The notes beneath the pieces are model-generated. The model ran no database searches, had not been told where the DNA came from, and saw nothing but the letters and a program-made list of their open reading frames with translations. Positions 50,215-63,904 of a stretch of DNA of 64,000 nt are shown piece by piece. The translations under genes were made by a program, and so were the position numbers. Source of the DNA: Epiperipatus broadwayi (taxonomy: Eukaryota; Onychophora; Udeonychophora; Euonychophora; Peripatidae); NCBI GenBank assembly GCA_028023455.1, contig JAQFVV010006203.1, forward strand, positions 10,080,876 to 10,144,875. Reading direction: 5' to 3'. Each line of letters opens with the position of its first letter. The stretch's first letter is position 1.

Positions 50215-50685
50215 AATCAAATGATTTAATATAATAGGTAAACAAACGCATACTTATATTATTCATTATCGCAGAATTTCTTCATTTTTAAAGATATAGA
50301 AGATATATAAGAGAGAATCAGTCAATAATAAAATTATTATTAAATATTAATTTGTCATTAAAATATTAAACATGTTTAATAAAGCATATAAAATGACATC
50401 TTTTGACATCAATGAGTTGTATGGTTTGATTGATCATGTGAATGGTTTAATTTAATAGATGAACACAAGCATACATTATATTGTTCATTATCACACAATT
50501 TCTTGATATATGAAGTCATAGAAGATGTATAAAAGAGAATCATCCAAGGTTTACTCTCCATAATGTGATTATTATTATTAAATGTTAAATTTATCATTAA
50601 AATATTGAACATGTTTAAATAAAGCATATAAAATGGTTTCTTTTGTTATCAATGAGTTGTATAGTCTGATTGATCATATTTTTTC
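50215..50685. repeat. Two-copy tandem duplication, period about 230-239 bp
   Basis: Copies about 50215-50438 and 50439-50682. Shared blocks: CATTATCGCAGAATTTCTT / CATTATCACACAATTTCTT; ACATGTTTAATAAAGCATATAAAATG; ATCAATGAGTTGTAT followed by TGATTGATCAT. Divergence is moderate. No coding potential. Confidence 0.8.
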
Positions 50686-51689
50686 TCTGAAAATTATTTA
50701 TGATTTGCTTATTAAAAATAATTTTGAAGACCAAAATACAAAATTTATTATGAAAGTTCTCAATTAGGTTAGTTACAATATTGCTGTTTCTTTCAATTGT
50801 CACTTTCATAAAATGAAATAATCATGTCCAATGAAAACTTTAGTTAGTGTATTGATCTGTAGTCTGGCAATTAATCGTTGCTATCTCTCTTCTGGAATGA
50901 CAGAGATCATTCTCTGATATATGCATATACATGTGGCTTATACATCAGTTATAGAAAAGATAAATAATAAATACTTACTGTCTATTGGAAAATGAGTTCA
51001 TAGGTTTAAAGAATACATTTTACACAAATTATCTACAACCTTAGTGATTTTTGCCCAAAGACTTTTTGAAATAATAATTTAGACTATGGTAGCCTTTTCA
51101 GAGATTCCCTAAATTTACTTTTATACATCAAGAGGCAAATTTCTTCCCAGAGACACAGTCTTGATACCAATTGATGATTCATTTACTCTATAATCATGAA
51201 ATAAATAATATATTAATTATTTTTTAAATCAGTAAAGTATTTTACAGTTATTAACCCCCCCCCTACTTATACTAGAATTTGTGACAGACAGAAATGCAAA
51301 ACAGCAAATGATTATTTGACTGGAATTTTCCAAATAATTTAACTTTAAATAACATTTAATTTCTAAATAAATTCTATATCTGCAGTTTTCCAAAATTATT
51401 ATCAGCTATATATATTTGTTACAAAAATATAGTTGCAATACAAAAATATGTATACATACTTTTTATTTTTATAATTATATAGCATTCAAGTTAATAAAAA
51501 TTGAATTTTTTAATTTTTAATGGTAAAATACTGTTTTTTGTTGTTGTTTGTTAAATAACTATGATTATGATGTTTAAGCACTATCAAAAGTATATTTGGT
51601 TTATTTAATTGTATTTTATTTGTATTTTTGTTGCCGTGTTTTAATTTTGTTTATAATAATAACAGAGGTTTAATCTATTATACATATGT

Positions 51690-52110
51690 ATTGTAATGGT
51701 CATATTCTGCTCCATCTCATTTCCACAGCATAATATTTGTCAACTCTATGACCTTTATATTTAAATCCCCCTTATCTTTTCTCAAACCCAGCATAAAAAC
51801 CAATAATTCACTGTCTGTATAATCATGTTTTTCATATTTATTCTTTCATAACTTCATTATTTGTACCCTTTCTGTTTTCAAGCATTTACATTCAATTAAC
51901 AGATGTCTAATATTTTCTATACCTTCCTTACACAATTTACAGACTAATCACTCATATTTTCCCATTTCCATGTATATATGCTTGTTCTTGATGGTACTAC
52001 AGCATTACATAGTGGCCACAGTATGCGGAACTGACAACTAACATTTTTATCTTGCTAGAATATTTTTAAGAGACTGTGTCTTTATCTCTCTCTTATGTTG
52101 TCAATGTATT
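51690..52110 (-). pseudogene. Non-LTR element C-terminal fragment, minus copy
   Basis: Read on the minus strand: a KHIYMEMGKYE-like stretch, then VCKLCKEGIENIRHLLIEC (a C-x2-C...H-x4-C finger of the type that ends several LINE ORF2 proteins), KTERVQIMKLW, and a short tail ending near 51690. It is about 80% or more similar by eye to 56200-56470 on the + strand, so both come from one LINE family, in opposite orientations. Confidence 0.7.
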
Positions 52111-52599
52111 TTGACAGAGATAGTAGCTTAGAATATCTCTTAGATTATATCTGTTCCAATAAATTATGTTGCTCTTTATTTATGTAAGAATGTAATGCTT
52201 TATTTAAAGCAAATCCCACATATTATTATTGTTCTTGGATGGCTCATTCTCATCATTTATGAGACTAGAGCTTAAGTCCTAGTTCATTTTGCCCTCATAT
52301 GTAGATGCACTTCTCTGAATTCATGCCATCATTTTATTTTGCTTTACCTTATCTCAAATGTGGATTTTGTTTATAACATATTTTTGCATAAAGCTGTCTG
52401 TAGTTTATTACTATGACTATCCTGGCAATTGATATGTTTTTCATAGGTATTGAAAAATGCCATCCTTATCAGAATTTGTTGTTTTATTTGATTTGTAGGT
52501 CTTGTAGTTATGCTCTGCCAGCATGCCAAGTTATAAATCTGATAAATGTTTAATCTTTAAATTTGAAAATTGTATATGGCTTTAATAAATAATATGCAT

Positions 52600-54110
52600 C
52601 TTCTTCAGCAGCTATTTCATTACTGGATTGATAAGTTTACGGTTTATAAAAGGTATTAAATGCATTCACAAGTAACACTATAATATCAAGATTGTTCTGC
52701 ATAAATGTGAGAACTTGTTCAAATATCAGACATCTAGAAATTTTAGTAACCATCCATTTTTTTTTTTTCTATATTTATGGTAAAAATTGTAAACTGAAAT
52801 TTTTTAACATCGTAAAGTTGTTTAATGCTTCTGGAAAAGACTTGTTTTCATAATATTGTAAGGCATTTGTTATTTATTATATGTTTTAATGTCAAAAATA
52901 AATGTTATTTTATTATTTTTTTTCTTGGTTTTTCATTATCAGCCACACATCTTTAAAAAAATCTAAATATAATAAAGCATATCATAAATTGACTTTAATT
53001 TTATGCATTGAGAATACATAAATATTGAGAATTTGGCATTTTATTGAAATTACATATAAGATATTAATAGAGCATCTTAGAAAGTGATTTTACTTAATAA
53101 AATAATTATAATTGTTTGTTCATGATTCAAGATCCCTTTAGTCAATTTTATTTAATGGTGAAAGATCACTGTGCCTGTTTTTGCAATGGAATTGCTTTGT
53201 TCAAATTTTAAAAAATATACTAAGATGATTTATTTGTGTGATATTTGAGTGGCCATAAAATCCTTTATCCACTGATTATATCTGAATGCTTTCCTGATAG
53301 ATTATTTTATTCAAAATTAAGAGTTTATCATATTTGTCTTAAATTTTAAAAATATTTTTATTGTAATTAGAGAGACATTACCTTAGGGGCAAGAGTATGT
53401 CTCACTATTTTGTTATTAGGATCTCACTCTTTGTTAATAATCCTCAAGAATTAAAAAAAAGAATAAGATTTAGTATTATTAATATATTAATCTTGAGTTA
53501 CCACTTATTTTTACATATAAGATTATTGAAAAAAATATTTGACTTAAAAGCAAATTACTTTAAAGAAGGTGGCAAGGATATAAGAATACCTATTTCTATT
53601 TTACAAAATAATTCAATAATAAATCTGATCACGACTATAAGTTGCTTATTATAATTGTAAGATGTGTAATAGTGGGGAAATGTGTTAGAAAGAGAAGACT
53701 TTTAACATAACCAAACTTTTGATGATATATGCTTTTAATATCAAGAGCTATTATATCTTATAAAAGAGAGTATGAGAAGTCCCTTTTTCTTGATTTACTA
53801 ATATTGCCTTTATTTTATTAATGTTGATTATTATTAATATTTATCCCTGTTCTTGGTACTGTGGCATATGGCATTTATAATCCTCTGAGCTTAGCCAATG
53901 TTATTATTTAAACCTTATATTTGATCATATAGCCTATAGTATTAATACCGTGTTACCGTGTTTCATGAGAGATTGTTTATCTCATTCTCGTTTCATCTTT
54001 TCTTTTGAGGTTACTATATATATGTTTGGCAAGAATTTATTGTTAATTTTTGTTAAACATTCAGAGTATTTATTCATAGCCTGAGGGAGAGTGACTTGCT
54101 TTCCTGAGTT
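52600..54110. other. Intergenic A+T-rich DNA, nothing firmly recognised
   Basis: An 85-codon open frame at 53397-53654 has no recognised motif. It may be decayed LINE sequence belonging to the flanking copies, but nothing shows this. Confidence 0.4.
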
Positions 54111-54683
<573 letters not shown>

Positions 54684-55189
54684 TATTTTACAGTATAGTT
54701 TTTGCTACAAATTTTGTAGTAGTACTTTTTCTTTTTAGCACATTAACTACTTTGTTGTTATATCAAGCTATTATCAAGATGGAGCGCACTACATTTGGTA
54801 CGTGTTATATTTTTACCTCAATTATTGGTACAGCATTATATGTGTTAAGTAAAATTTAAACTAATTTGCCACTCTAATTTTTGATTAATTATTTTAAAAA
54901 TTGATAAATATGTATATAAAGCAATATAACAAAAAATGTTTAAAGAGAAGTTAATTTGATAAAGAAATGTTGGAATCGAACTACAATGGATGCATTTTAT
55001 ATTTTAAAATAATATTTATGTACAAAATAACTTTTAATAGGGAGGTATTAATTTTGTAAAACATTGTTAATATACAAGACAAATAAACTTCTAAAAAGCG
55101 ATCATTAATAATTATCGAAAACTAATCATCAGATTTTCAATTAGATGGACGGTTGAAGAATTGGAGTCTGGAGTGGATTGAAGCCTGTC

Positions 55190-55520
55190 CCTTAAAGTAT
55201 GAAGATTGGCTATCTTAATATATATCTAGGCACTTATTGCATATATGTGTAGAGATGATAATCTGAACTAACTGATGATTTCTGGTTTAGCATTTTGGTG
55301 ATTATTTATCTTTTTGACATATATGTGTTGAAGTGAATCAGTGTTATGAGATAATATGGAGAGTGGTGGATCATGTGATAGTCTGTGTTCATATATCCTA
55401 TATATTACATATAGTGATACAGGGATATAATAAATCTGTATTTCAGTTATTACATAGTAGAGATGTCTGCCCATTCCTCATATATGTATTAAATGGATTA
55501 TGTCCTGTACATGAGGGGTC
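55190..55520 (+). repeat. SINE family B, single-orientation copy
   Basis: Follows the order of the right half of the 41181-42066 foldback: AGATTGGCTATCTTAATATA, GTAGAGATGATAATCTGAACTAACTGATG, CTGGTTTAGCA, GGTGATTATTTATCTTTTTGACATATATGTG, a decayed tRNA-like head and TATATTACATATA. It includes the segment that forms the centre of that foldback, so the monomer extends beyond one arm. Confidence 0.65.
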
Positions 55521-55769
55521 TGCTTGACTGAAGATCAATATAGGTGTGATGAGAATCTCAGCGTCGGGGTGGTCTTTGAGGGTTCTATCATCAGTCTGTG
55601 TCATATACCCTATATATTTGGCATATACCCTATATATTACAAGTATTATAGTAAACTAATTTTATCAAATTAAAATTTTGAACTAATATTCTTAAGAGAT
55701 AATTATAAAAAAACTTTTTTAAATATTTATTTTATGATAAAGATGAACATTCTTTTAGTTTAGAAAAAA

Positions 55770-56480
55770 GTTTGGAAACCACAGGTAATGCAATTGTTCA
55801 TCTAATAGTTTATGGATAATAAAAAAAGCCAAAATAGTACTTAATTGGGTTATGAGTAAAGAGCAGGCAATAAGATGGGTGAGAAAGGTAATGTGGTATG
55901 CAGAAGATTTGGATAAAGAGTTTATATCAGTATACTTGTACAAGAGGTGGGATGATTGTGTTAAGAGAATTAGTGATAAGGAATGGGATAGAAGAATAGA
56001 TGCATTAATAAAGAATAGGAAGTTGGAAAGATGGAAAACTAGTATGGAGAGTAAAAAGAGTTAAATATATATATAATAGTAAACAGAACATTGGGTGTGG
56101 GTTAATTTATGATAATAGCAAGGAAAGTAGTTTACTGTTTAAAGCTCAAATGGGATCTTTAGCAACAAGGGAATATACTCATAAATGAAAAAATATTGAT
56201 GATTTAATCTGCAAGTTGTGTAAGGAAGGCATAGAAAATATTAGGCATCTGTTGATTCAATGTAAATGATTGAAAGCAGAAAGGGTATAAATAATGAAGT
56301 TATGGAAGACTAAATGTAAACAAAGTGATTATGCAGAAAGTGGGTTATTAGTTTTTGTGCTGGTTTGGGAACAGATAAGGGGGATTTAAATATTATTTGA
56401 AGGTCATGGAGTTGACAAAGGTTATGATGAGGAAATGGGATGGAGCAGGATATGGGGAAACTTAGGGTGGTGGAATGAAA
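55770..56480 (+). pseudogene. Non-LTR element C-terminal fragment, plus copy
   Basis: The open piece 55852-56064 (70 codons; EQAIRWVRKVMWYAEDLDKE, RRIDALIKNRKLERWK) precedes an ICKLCKEGIENIRHLLIQC finger (about 56198-56255), a C-x2-C...H-x4-C pattern typical of LINE ORF2 ends, followed by ERV-IMKLWK and a tail. Stops interrupt the frame. Same family as 51690-52110 on the other strand. Confidence 0.7.
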
Positions 56481-56489
56481 AGGGAAGGT

Positions 56490-58660
56490 AAAGTGGCTAA
56501 CAGGTTTCTCTGGATATAGTTACTGAGAGATTCCTGACTTCATATAAGGAGAAGTCATAGTGCATCCCATCACATCACATGTAATTGGTGTTCGGATATT
56601 CTTTGCTAAAGCAAAAAATGAGGAAAGAAAATGTCAAAATCTCTCCACCTGGAAGTTAGAAAATATAAACAATACTACATTTTTAATGGTCCTTTTTAGA
56701 GGATCTTTAAAAATGCTTTTGGTCTGAAATGTAAATATTTTTTAGAAAATTCAAATTTTAATTGGCACTTAAGATATTAGATATCAAAAGCTAGTTATAC
56801 AATGTGATTATGATTCAATGATGACATTTTATTAATATTTATTTATTGTGGTTGAATCCAATTTTTAATTATTATATATAATCTGTAATTTTATATTTAC
56901 TTACATAAATATAATAATACAATTGATGCTCAATCAATATATGATAATTTTAAAGTTTGTTGAATATCTAGCCCATCTTTATTAAATTTAATTAAATAAT
57001 TAAATCACTTTGCAGTATTTGTGAAGTGCGCTTCATAATCTTGTAAACTATTAATTTACTAAAAAGATAACAGACTGTCGTTTTCATTTATTTATATATA
57101 TATACTTCCTCGAAAAAATTCCAATCATGTGTTTGCTAGAAATGTAAATACTAAATCCACCATCAGAAACAATATTTTGACTTTTTAGATACATACCATG
57201 ATTGTGTACTAATTAGTTTCAATTTTTGAATACATTTTCAGTTAAATATAGTATGTATATGTAAAAATAAACCTTTTAATAAAATTGTAAACATTTCACA
57301 ATGGATTGTAGTTGACATCTGTTTACGTCACAATTCTTTATAAAATATTAAACATACACTTTAATATATATATAGTAATGGTAACTGCTCTTTTGCAATT
57401 GGTAATAGTCAAATTAACAATAAAATGAAAAAATACTATAAATACAAATTAATTTTATCTAGGGAATTAACTAATGGGCGACCATATACATGGTGCAGAG
57501 TCAACATACAAATTATTTTTAATTGACAAATCTGTAATAAGCATAAGCAACAATCAAATTAAACATGCATAAAAACAAGTTTCCATACACATTCAATTAT
57601 ATTCCCTGACCGCTACTTTTCTTCACCTAATATTATTATTAAATTGACAAATAAATAATCACCTTGGGTTTAGATGAGGAATGACAAATAACAAAATAAT
57701 TAATAACAATAATAACTTTAATTAAAGAATAAAATTATATGATAATAATGATCATGAAAAATGTATTTTCATATTTAAAATTAAGAAAATTATATGATGA
57801 TCATGTGTGAGAGGAAAAAATCTTTGTAACTTACCATCTTTTGAGGACAGTTATAGGGAGTTCAATTAATTTACTTGAATATTTTTGTAAGCTCAGATAT
57901 ATATTTTATATCTGTAAATATGGGAACTTGGCTATTAATCATTAAATTTTAATATTTGCTGGCACTATAATATTTTACATTCTTTTGGTTCATTCTGTAG
58001 CAGTTTTCTTGTGAGAATTACCAGTGAAATTTTTTTTCTGAGCATTTAAAATAGGTAGATTTATAGGTTAATTTATAGAAGTACATTTCTATGAGATAGA
58101 TAATCACTTTAAATGACTAGTTTTCCTTTTATAACAGGCAATTGTCAAATTTTTCTTTAGCATTCAATAGTAATGAATAGATTGGCAGAATCAAGATTAA
58201 TTTTAAGGCATTTCTTTACCCATAGCTCCATATTCAGCTACAATGCTGTAAAGATCAGTGAAATTATCCTGGAGAATTTTTTATTCCATAAAATGCATGA
58301 TATTAACCTAAAAATCCGTACAAAATTTTATTGACTTCTATACAGTAAAAGACATGACAATGAAGTTGTTGCAGTTCCCACTGTTTCTTTAGATGCAGAG
58401 GAATTTAGAAAGCTTCTATAGGTTCCCATAGCAATATTTTTATTCCCCTCCCCCCAGTTATTTGCAACTGGTTTCTATAATAATGTTTTTTTTATTTAAA
58501 ATTGTAATATTATTTTAAAATAAAAAAAGTTATAATATATTTTAATTTTACACTTATTGTTACATTTTCAAACAATATTAAAATTTATTCTATATACATA
58601 ACTTTTAATATTTTGTTATATTAGAAAAATATTGATATAAAAGCAACACTTGTAAACTCA
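56490..58660. other. Intergenic A+T-rich DNA, nothing recognised
   Basis: No exon, RNA gene or repeat boundary supported. Confidence 0.5.
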
Positions 58661-58667
58661 GAGGTAA

Positions 58668-58826
58668 AGGGTTACAACATATATGTATATATTGTAACCA
58701 TACCACCTGTCAACCTTCACTTGGTTGGTTTTATTTCCTGATGAGCATATTGCAGGATGGATACAAAGATTGGCATTATCCAATGTAAATCTTACCACCG
58801 TACAATAATATTTCCTGCTCATCAGA
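58668..58826. repeat. Two adjacent short inverted repeats
   Basis: GGTTACAA at 58668 pairs with TTGTAACC near 58699 around an ATATATGTATATA centre. CTGATGAGCA at about 58738 pairs perfectly with TGCTCATCAG at about 58826. They sit just outside the left end of the large foldback element and may be part of an older, larger copy. Confidence 0.6.
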
Positions 58827-58842
58827 GGATGTAGCATTAAAG

Positions 58843-61407
58843 AGACTGGGTACATCTAGAAAATTTGTTTGTTTGGTTTCTCAAATGGCACCACTAGAGT
58901 TCCAGATTACCACAACCTTACTTACTTATTTGGATCTGGTTATGCCAAACATAGCTCAGGAGACATGACATTCTTGTGAACAAATGAAATAAAAGATGAA
59001 TGATGTGAAATAAAACTGACTAGATAGATTAGTTTTAGATAACAATAATTTATTTATTAACAACAAACGTTATTGACAGTTCATCTTTGGATTTACATTT
59101 TCCTATATGCGCATATATTCCTAGGCTAGTTTGATTTACATTTAATCATTCTTTTACTAACCATAGATGATTTGTTGTGATACATCCTTCAACTATAAGT
59201 TCTGTACAAATATTCATCCTTGATTTTGGTATATGGATATAGATCTCAGTCATTCATTTTTGATCCATGTATAAGGATATAGATTCAAGTCATTCATCTT
59301 TGATGCAGATGGATGTAGATTTATGTCATTCATTTATTTAGTGCATCTTTGATTTATATATATGGATGTAGGTTTAAATCATTCATTTATTTAACTCATC
59401 TTTAATTCAGGCATATGGATGTAGATTTATGTCATTCACTTATATCAACATATTAATTTTTTAATTCACCATCTTTCCTTGGGCTCTTAATCATGTGTTT
59501 TTTAAAAACATGTTAGGGGATGAAAAAATGTGGGATGCAGAAGAAATAAAAAGAGCAGCTTGATTAGATAAGTTAGTTACACTTAGAGTTACAGTTACTA
59601 GGATGGTCAAGAGTGAGACCTGTTGAAAATTGTAGTCATTGCCATACAATTTATTACTTTTTGGAATTCTAAAATAACCAAGTTGGAAACCACAGTTATC
59701 ATCAACAGAAAAAAAAAATTTACTTACTGGATAACTGAATAATGGAAAAGCATGTTATTAATTTGGAAGACTCCAGAATGAGTGACTAAAAACAGTTCTT
59801 CCTCTCTCTTCAACTACGTGAATCCCAGGAATCAGGAAACGTGCCTAAGTAGCAACAACAGTAATTCATTGAGCCTTTCAGTCCAAGTAAACCCCTTCTT
59901 GATGTGGAAGATTTAAATGTCAAGGTAAGGAAAATTTAGATACATTTATAACATTCAAATATGCTTTTTGAAAACACATTTATTGAAATAATGTATAAAA
60001 TAAAATGCAGTTATTCAAATGATTGATTTATCAAATGAAACGTAAAAAAATAATGTTTTTAAAGAATAAGAATTATACTGATTTTAAGAACTTAAGAATA
60101 TTGATTTAAAAGTAAATGAGAAATATAATAATATGTCGGTTAAATTAAAGATGTATTTATATATACATGAATACAGAATTTGTAATGCTTCTATAGAAAA
60201 TTAAATTAAATATGTTTCTACTTCAAATATGCACAGGGATTAAATATACTTTTATAGTCCATGGATTGAAAATGCTTCAGTATAAAAATTAAATTGCATA
60301 TGCTCTTAGTCCCATATGTATCTATCTACAAGGATTAATCTTTAAAGTACATGAGAGATATGAATCTACATCTATATACCTGCATCAAGAAAGAGTTAAA
60401 TAAATGAATGACTTAAATCTACAAACCTGAATTAGGGTTAATATTTTGAATACATGGGTAACTTAGGTCTACATCCACACACCTGGATCAAGAAAGAGTT
60501 AAATAAATGAATGACTTAAATCAATAAATCTGAATTAGAGAATTAATATTTTGATGTAAGTGAATAACATGAATCTACATCCATACACCTGAATTAAAGA
60601 TGAATTAAGTAAATGAATGACTTGAATCTACAAACCTGAATTAGAAATTAATATTTTGAATATATGAGTGACTTATGTCTACATCCATACACCTGAATCA
60701 AGAAAGAGTTAAATAAATAAATGACTTCAATCTACAAATCTGAATTAGAGAATTAATATTTTGATATAAGTGAATGACATAAATCTACATCCATACTTCT
60801 AGATTAAAGAAGAGTTAAATTAATGAAGAACTTGAACCTACATGCAGATACCTGAATCAAAAATGCACTAAATAAATAAATGATGTAAATCTTCACCCAC
60901 CTGGATCAAAGATGAATGACTTGAATTTTCACCCAGAGACCTGGATAAAAGTAGAATGACTTTAATTTATATCCATATACTTGGATCAAAGATGAATGAC
61001 CAAGATCTACATCCATATACCAAAATCAAGGATAAATATTTTGCACAGAACTTATAGTTGAAGGATTTATTGCACCAATCATCGATAGTTAGTAAAAGAA
61101 TGATTAAATGTAAATCATACTGGCCTAGGAATATATGCGCATACAAGAAAATGTAAATCCAAAAATGAACTGTCAATAACTTTTGTTATTAAATAAATAA
61201 ATCATTGTTATCTAAAGCTAATCTATCTAGTCAGTCTCATTTCACATCACTCATCATTTATTGCATTTATTCACAAGAATCTCATGCCTCCTGAGTTATA
61301 TTTGGCATAACCTTATCTGAATAAGTAAGTAAGTGTTGTGGTAAACTGGAACTCTAGCAGCACCATTTGGGAAACCAAACAAACAAATTTTCTAGATGTT
61401 TCCAGTC
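58843..61407. mobile_element. Foldback-like element, about 2.57 kb, with tandem-repeat arms
   Basis: Left arm 58843-about 59455; right arm ends at 61407. Paired blocks from the outside in: AGACTGG / CCAGTCT, CATCTAGAAAATTTG, GGTTATGCCAAA, ACTAGATAGATTAG, AATAATTTATTTATTAA, TATGCGCATATATTCCTAGG, AAGTTCTGTGCAAA-like and a run of CATTCAT-TTTGAT repeats. In the right arm these repeats are expanded to units of about 105 bp (starts near 60365, 60468, 60574, 60678, 60784), each made of two about 52-bp halves. The centre (about 59460-60300) is unique and non-coding. Inverted arms built of tandem repeats are the hallmark of Foldback/Galileo-type elements. No transposase and no clear 9-bp target duplication seen. 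Confidence 0.8.
60365..61050. repeat. About 105-bp tandem repeats in the right arm of the foldback
   Basis: Five units spaced 103-106 bp, starting TCTACATCCATACACCTG and containing AGTTAAATAAATGAATGACTT and GAATTAATATTTTGA blocks, then decayed 40-50-bp half units to about 61050. Within each unit the two halves share the pattern 'CTACA...CCTGAAT-A'. The left arm has only the half-unit ladder, so the expansion is specific to the right arm. Confidence 0.8.
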
Positions 61408-61938
61408 TATGTTACTCACTTAACTAATCTCAATTAGCCTGTCACTTTTATTCTCTTAACACTAGATAGATTCTCATTGGCCACCAAATAATTTTAAAAA
61501 AATATACATCCACTTTACATTAGTAAATAAATTTGGATTGAAAAAAAAATTTTTTGTTTGTTTTTAAAACAATAAAGTATTTAAACATATCTTCAGAGAT
61601 TGATTTTGTCTTAATTGAGTATAGTTATTAACAATTTGATGATACCTGCCTCTTTTATGACCTATTTATGAACATTATATTTAACTTTTGTGGCATTTTC
61701 TTTGACAGGGCCAAGTTTTTTGAGCTTAATCTTTTCAAAAAAATTTAAGTTTGCATTAGCATTTACATTGAAACCTTTAAGCCAATTTGAATAAATTTAT
61801 TTTTTATTAGATATTTATGAATTTCACCATGTCTGTTTTTAATATATGAGTAATTAATACATGTATGTTCATGAAAAATTGTAAACAGTTATTTTTATCA
61901 TCATAATATTCACCAAAACAGCACAATAATTAGATATA

Positions 61939-62851
61939 CACCTGGGTCTCGTTTTATGCGGATTATTTTAATGCGATTTTGAAGTTAGCGATTCATGTTT
62001 CTTCTTAATATCTTTCATATTTCACTATATTTATTAGATATCAAAAAATTTAAATCATTAATAACTTATTTTGACTTGAAATACTTTTTTTTCTTGAAAA
62101 ATATAACGTTATATTAGCAGCTAACGTGAATATGGCCTGAAGATGTATTTAGAATATTAGCTTCTATGTAAATAACCTAATTATACTAATGAGTAAATAA
62201 TAATAATAGATTTATACTTACATATAAAAATATCACAATAAATATTCAAAAATTTTAAACTTTTAAAACGTATTTTGTTAATTATAACAGAAATAAATAT
62301 TTTTTAAGATTTTTAAAATAAATAATAATGAAGATTTTATTAATTTTATAAACTGAAAATAATTTTTCTAATGATAATCTATAATCTTTTTGTTTTGATT
62401 ACAATCTCATTTTTTAAATATAGAAACAAAAAACAATTAACACAGCTCAAGACTGAAAGTGGCACTAGTTGTATGTCACATGATGAATCTGATTTCTTAA
62501 TATTTTACAAACGAACGCATATTGTCAAATGTCCAAATAACCGCTAATGATTAAAATATGTATGAAAAATGTAAAATTAAATACTGTAGTTAATAAAAAA
62601 AGGAAAAAAAGTTTGTCTTGTATTTTTTTTTTCAAATATTCGAAATTTTTTATTAGTCATATTTTATTTCCTTATTTTTTTTAATGCGAATTTTAAAGTA
62701 ATTTTTCCTTCTTGCTTTGCTTTTATGCGATTTCTGAAAATTACAACCCTCTACCCCCATTGTTCAAGGTAAGTTAAGTCTATTTTTGTGCGATTTCTTT
62801 TGTGCGTATTTTCTGAGGAACCTATCTACCGCATAAAATGAGACCCAGGTG
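61939..62851. mobile_element. Non-autonomous Tc1/mariner-pogo-like element, copy 2 (913 bp)
   Basis: TA at 61937-61938 and 62852-62853. Ends CACCTGGGTCTCGTTTTATGCG and, on the complement, CACCTGGGTCTCATTTTATGCG. It shares with copy 1 (22950-24043) the ATGCGATTTTGAAGTT segment, an ACAAACGAACG interior block, TTTTTTATTAGTCATATTTTATTTCC and TTTCTGAGGAACCTATCTA. It is about 180 bp shorter than copy 1 because of interior indels. It lies about 1 kb upstream of the next SVOP-like exon. Confidence 0.85.
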
Positions 62852-62859
62852 TATTCTAA

Positions 62860-63904
62860 AATAAAAGGATGGAGGAAGATAAACAGCTTTAAATAGCTAA
62901 TTATTGGACACAAATCTTTATGGATTCTCTCTACAGAGAAGCAGTAAAGTAGAAAATATTACTCAGCAGGCTACTCAACCATTTATATGGAGAACTTTGT
63001 TTCTGTCTTTCATTACTGTATGCATTAATTGGATATCCATATTCTGACTAGTAATTGTCTTTGAATCAGATATTTAGAAAAAATACCTAAACTTGCTTAA
63101 AAATTCTTATCGACAATATTTGAAAAAAATTCTGAGTTTCAATGCAGATCAAACTGGGACATTGTCATAAATTACTCAATGTTATAAGTTTATGGTATAA
63201 TACTCTATATTTTATCCTGTTTCTGGGCTGGAGGAAATGTTGTGGAGTTCCAAAATATTTGCAAAAAAAAATTATCAATTTTTTTCAAAATTTGAAAATG
63301 CAGGGCCTTCCAGATTGCAAACCTCAGTGTAAGGGCTGAAAAGTTGACATTTGAACTGGATCTGTCTATCAATCTTAAAAACATTGGAATTTTGTAATGT
63401 TTTAATAAATAAAGAATTGTGATGTTTGCTTGATGCAATAAAAATAATTGAATAGTTTAGTGCAAAAGAATTGTTAAGATATTCATGCACTGAAAATGGC
63501 AAACCTGGAATTATAATGCATGGACATCAAATTCCAGAATCTATCATTATATAATTGCATTAAACTGTGCACAGCACTTGATATAATAAGCCTCATAGTT
63601 TAAGATTATTTAAGTTTGAAATCAAATGCATGTACTGTTTAGTTTAAAAAACATTTGTTTTTGTTTTGTTTAATACAATGGTTCACATAAATTATATACA
63701 ATGTTTTTTGAAAGATAAAATTATATACAATTATTATCTTTAAATTGATATCATTTTACATTATATTGATATAATGAAAGTATCATAATTTTTTAAAACA
63801 AAAGAAAAAAAGATTTATTAAAAATTGTTTTAAATACATTTTTAATAATGATAGAATTTTCTTTAATATTATTTTTACATTTATATATTTTTTGTATTTC
63901 CTAG
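62860..63904 (+). other. 5' flank or intron upstream of the second SVOP-like gene
   Basis: Ends in a T-rich tract and TTTCCTAG acceptor at 63904. No start codon or upstream exon can be identified. The exon that follows is entered in phase 1, so at least one more 5' coding exon or a split start should exist upstream, not recognised here. Confidence 0.5.

Noticed and set aside
53397-53654. 85-codon plus-strand frame as a gene
   Set aside because: A+T-driven composition, no motif recognised.
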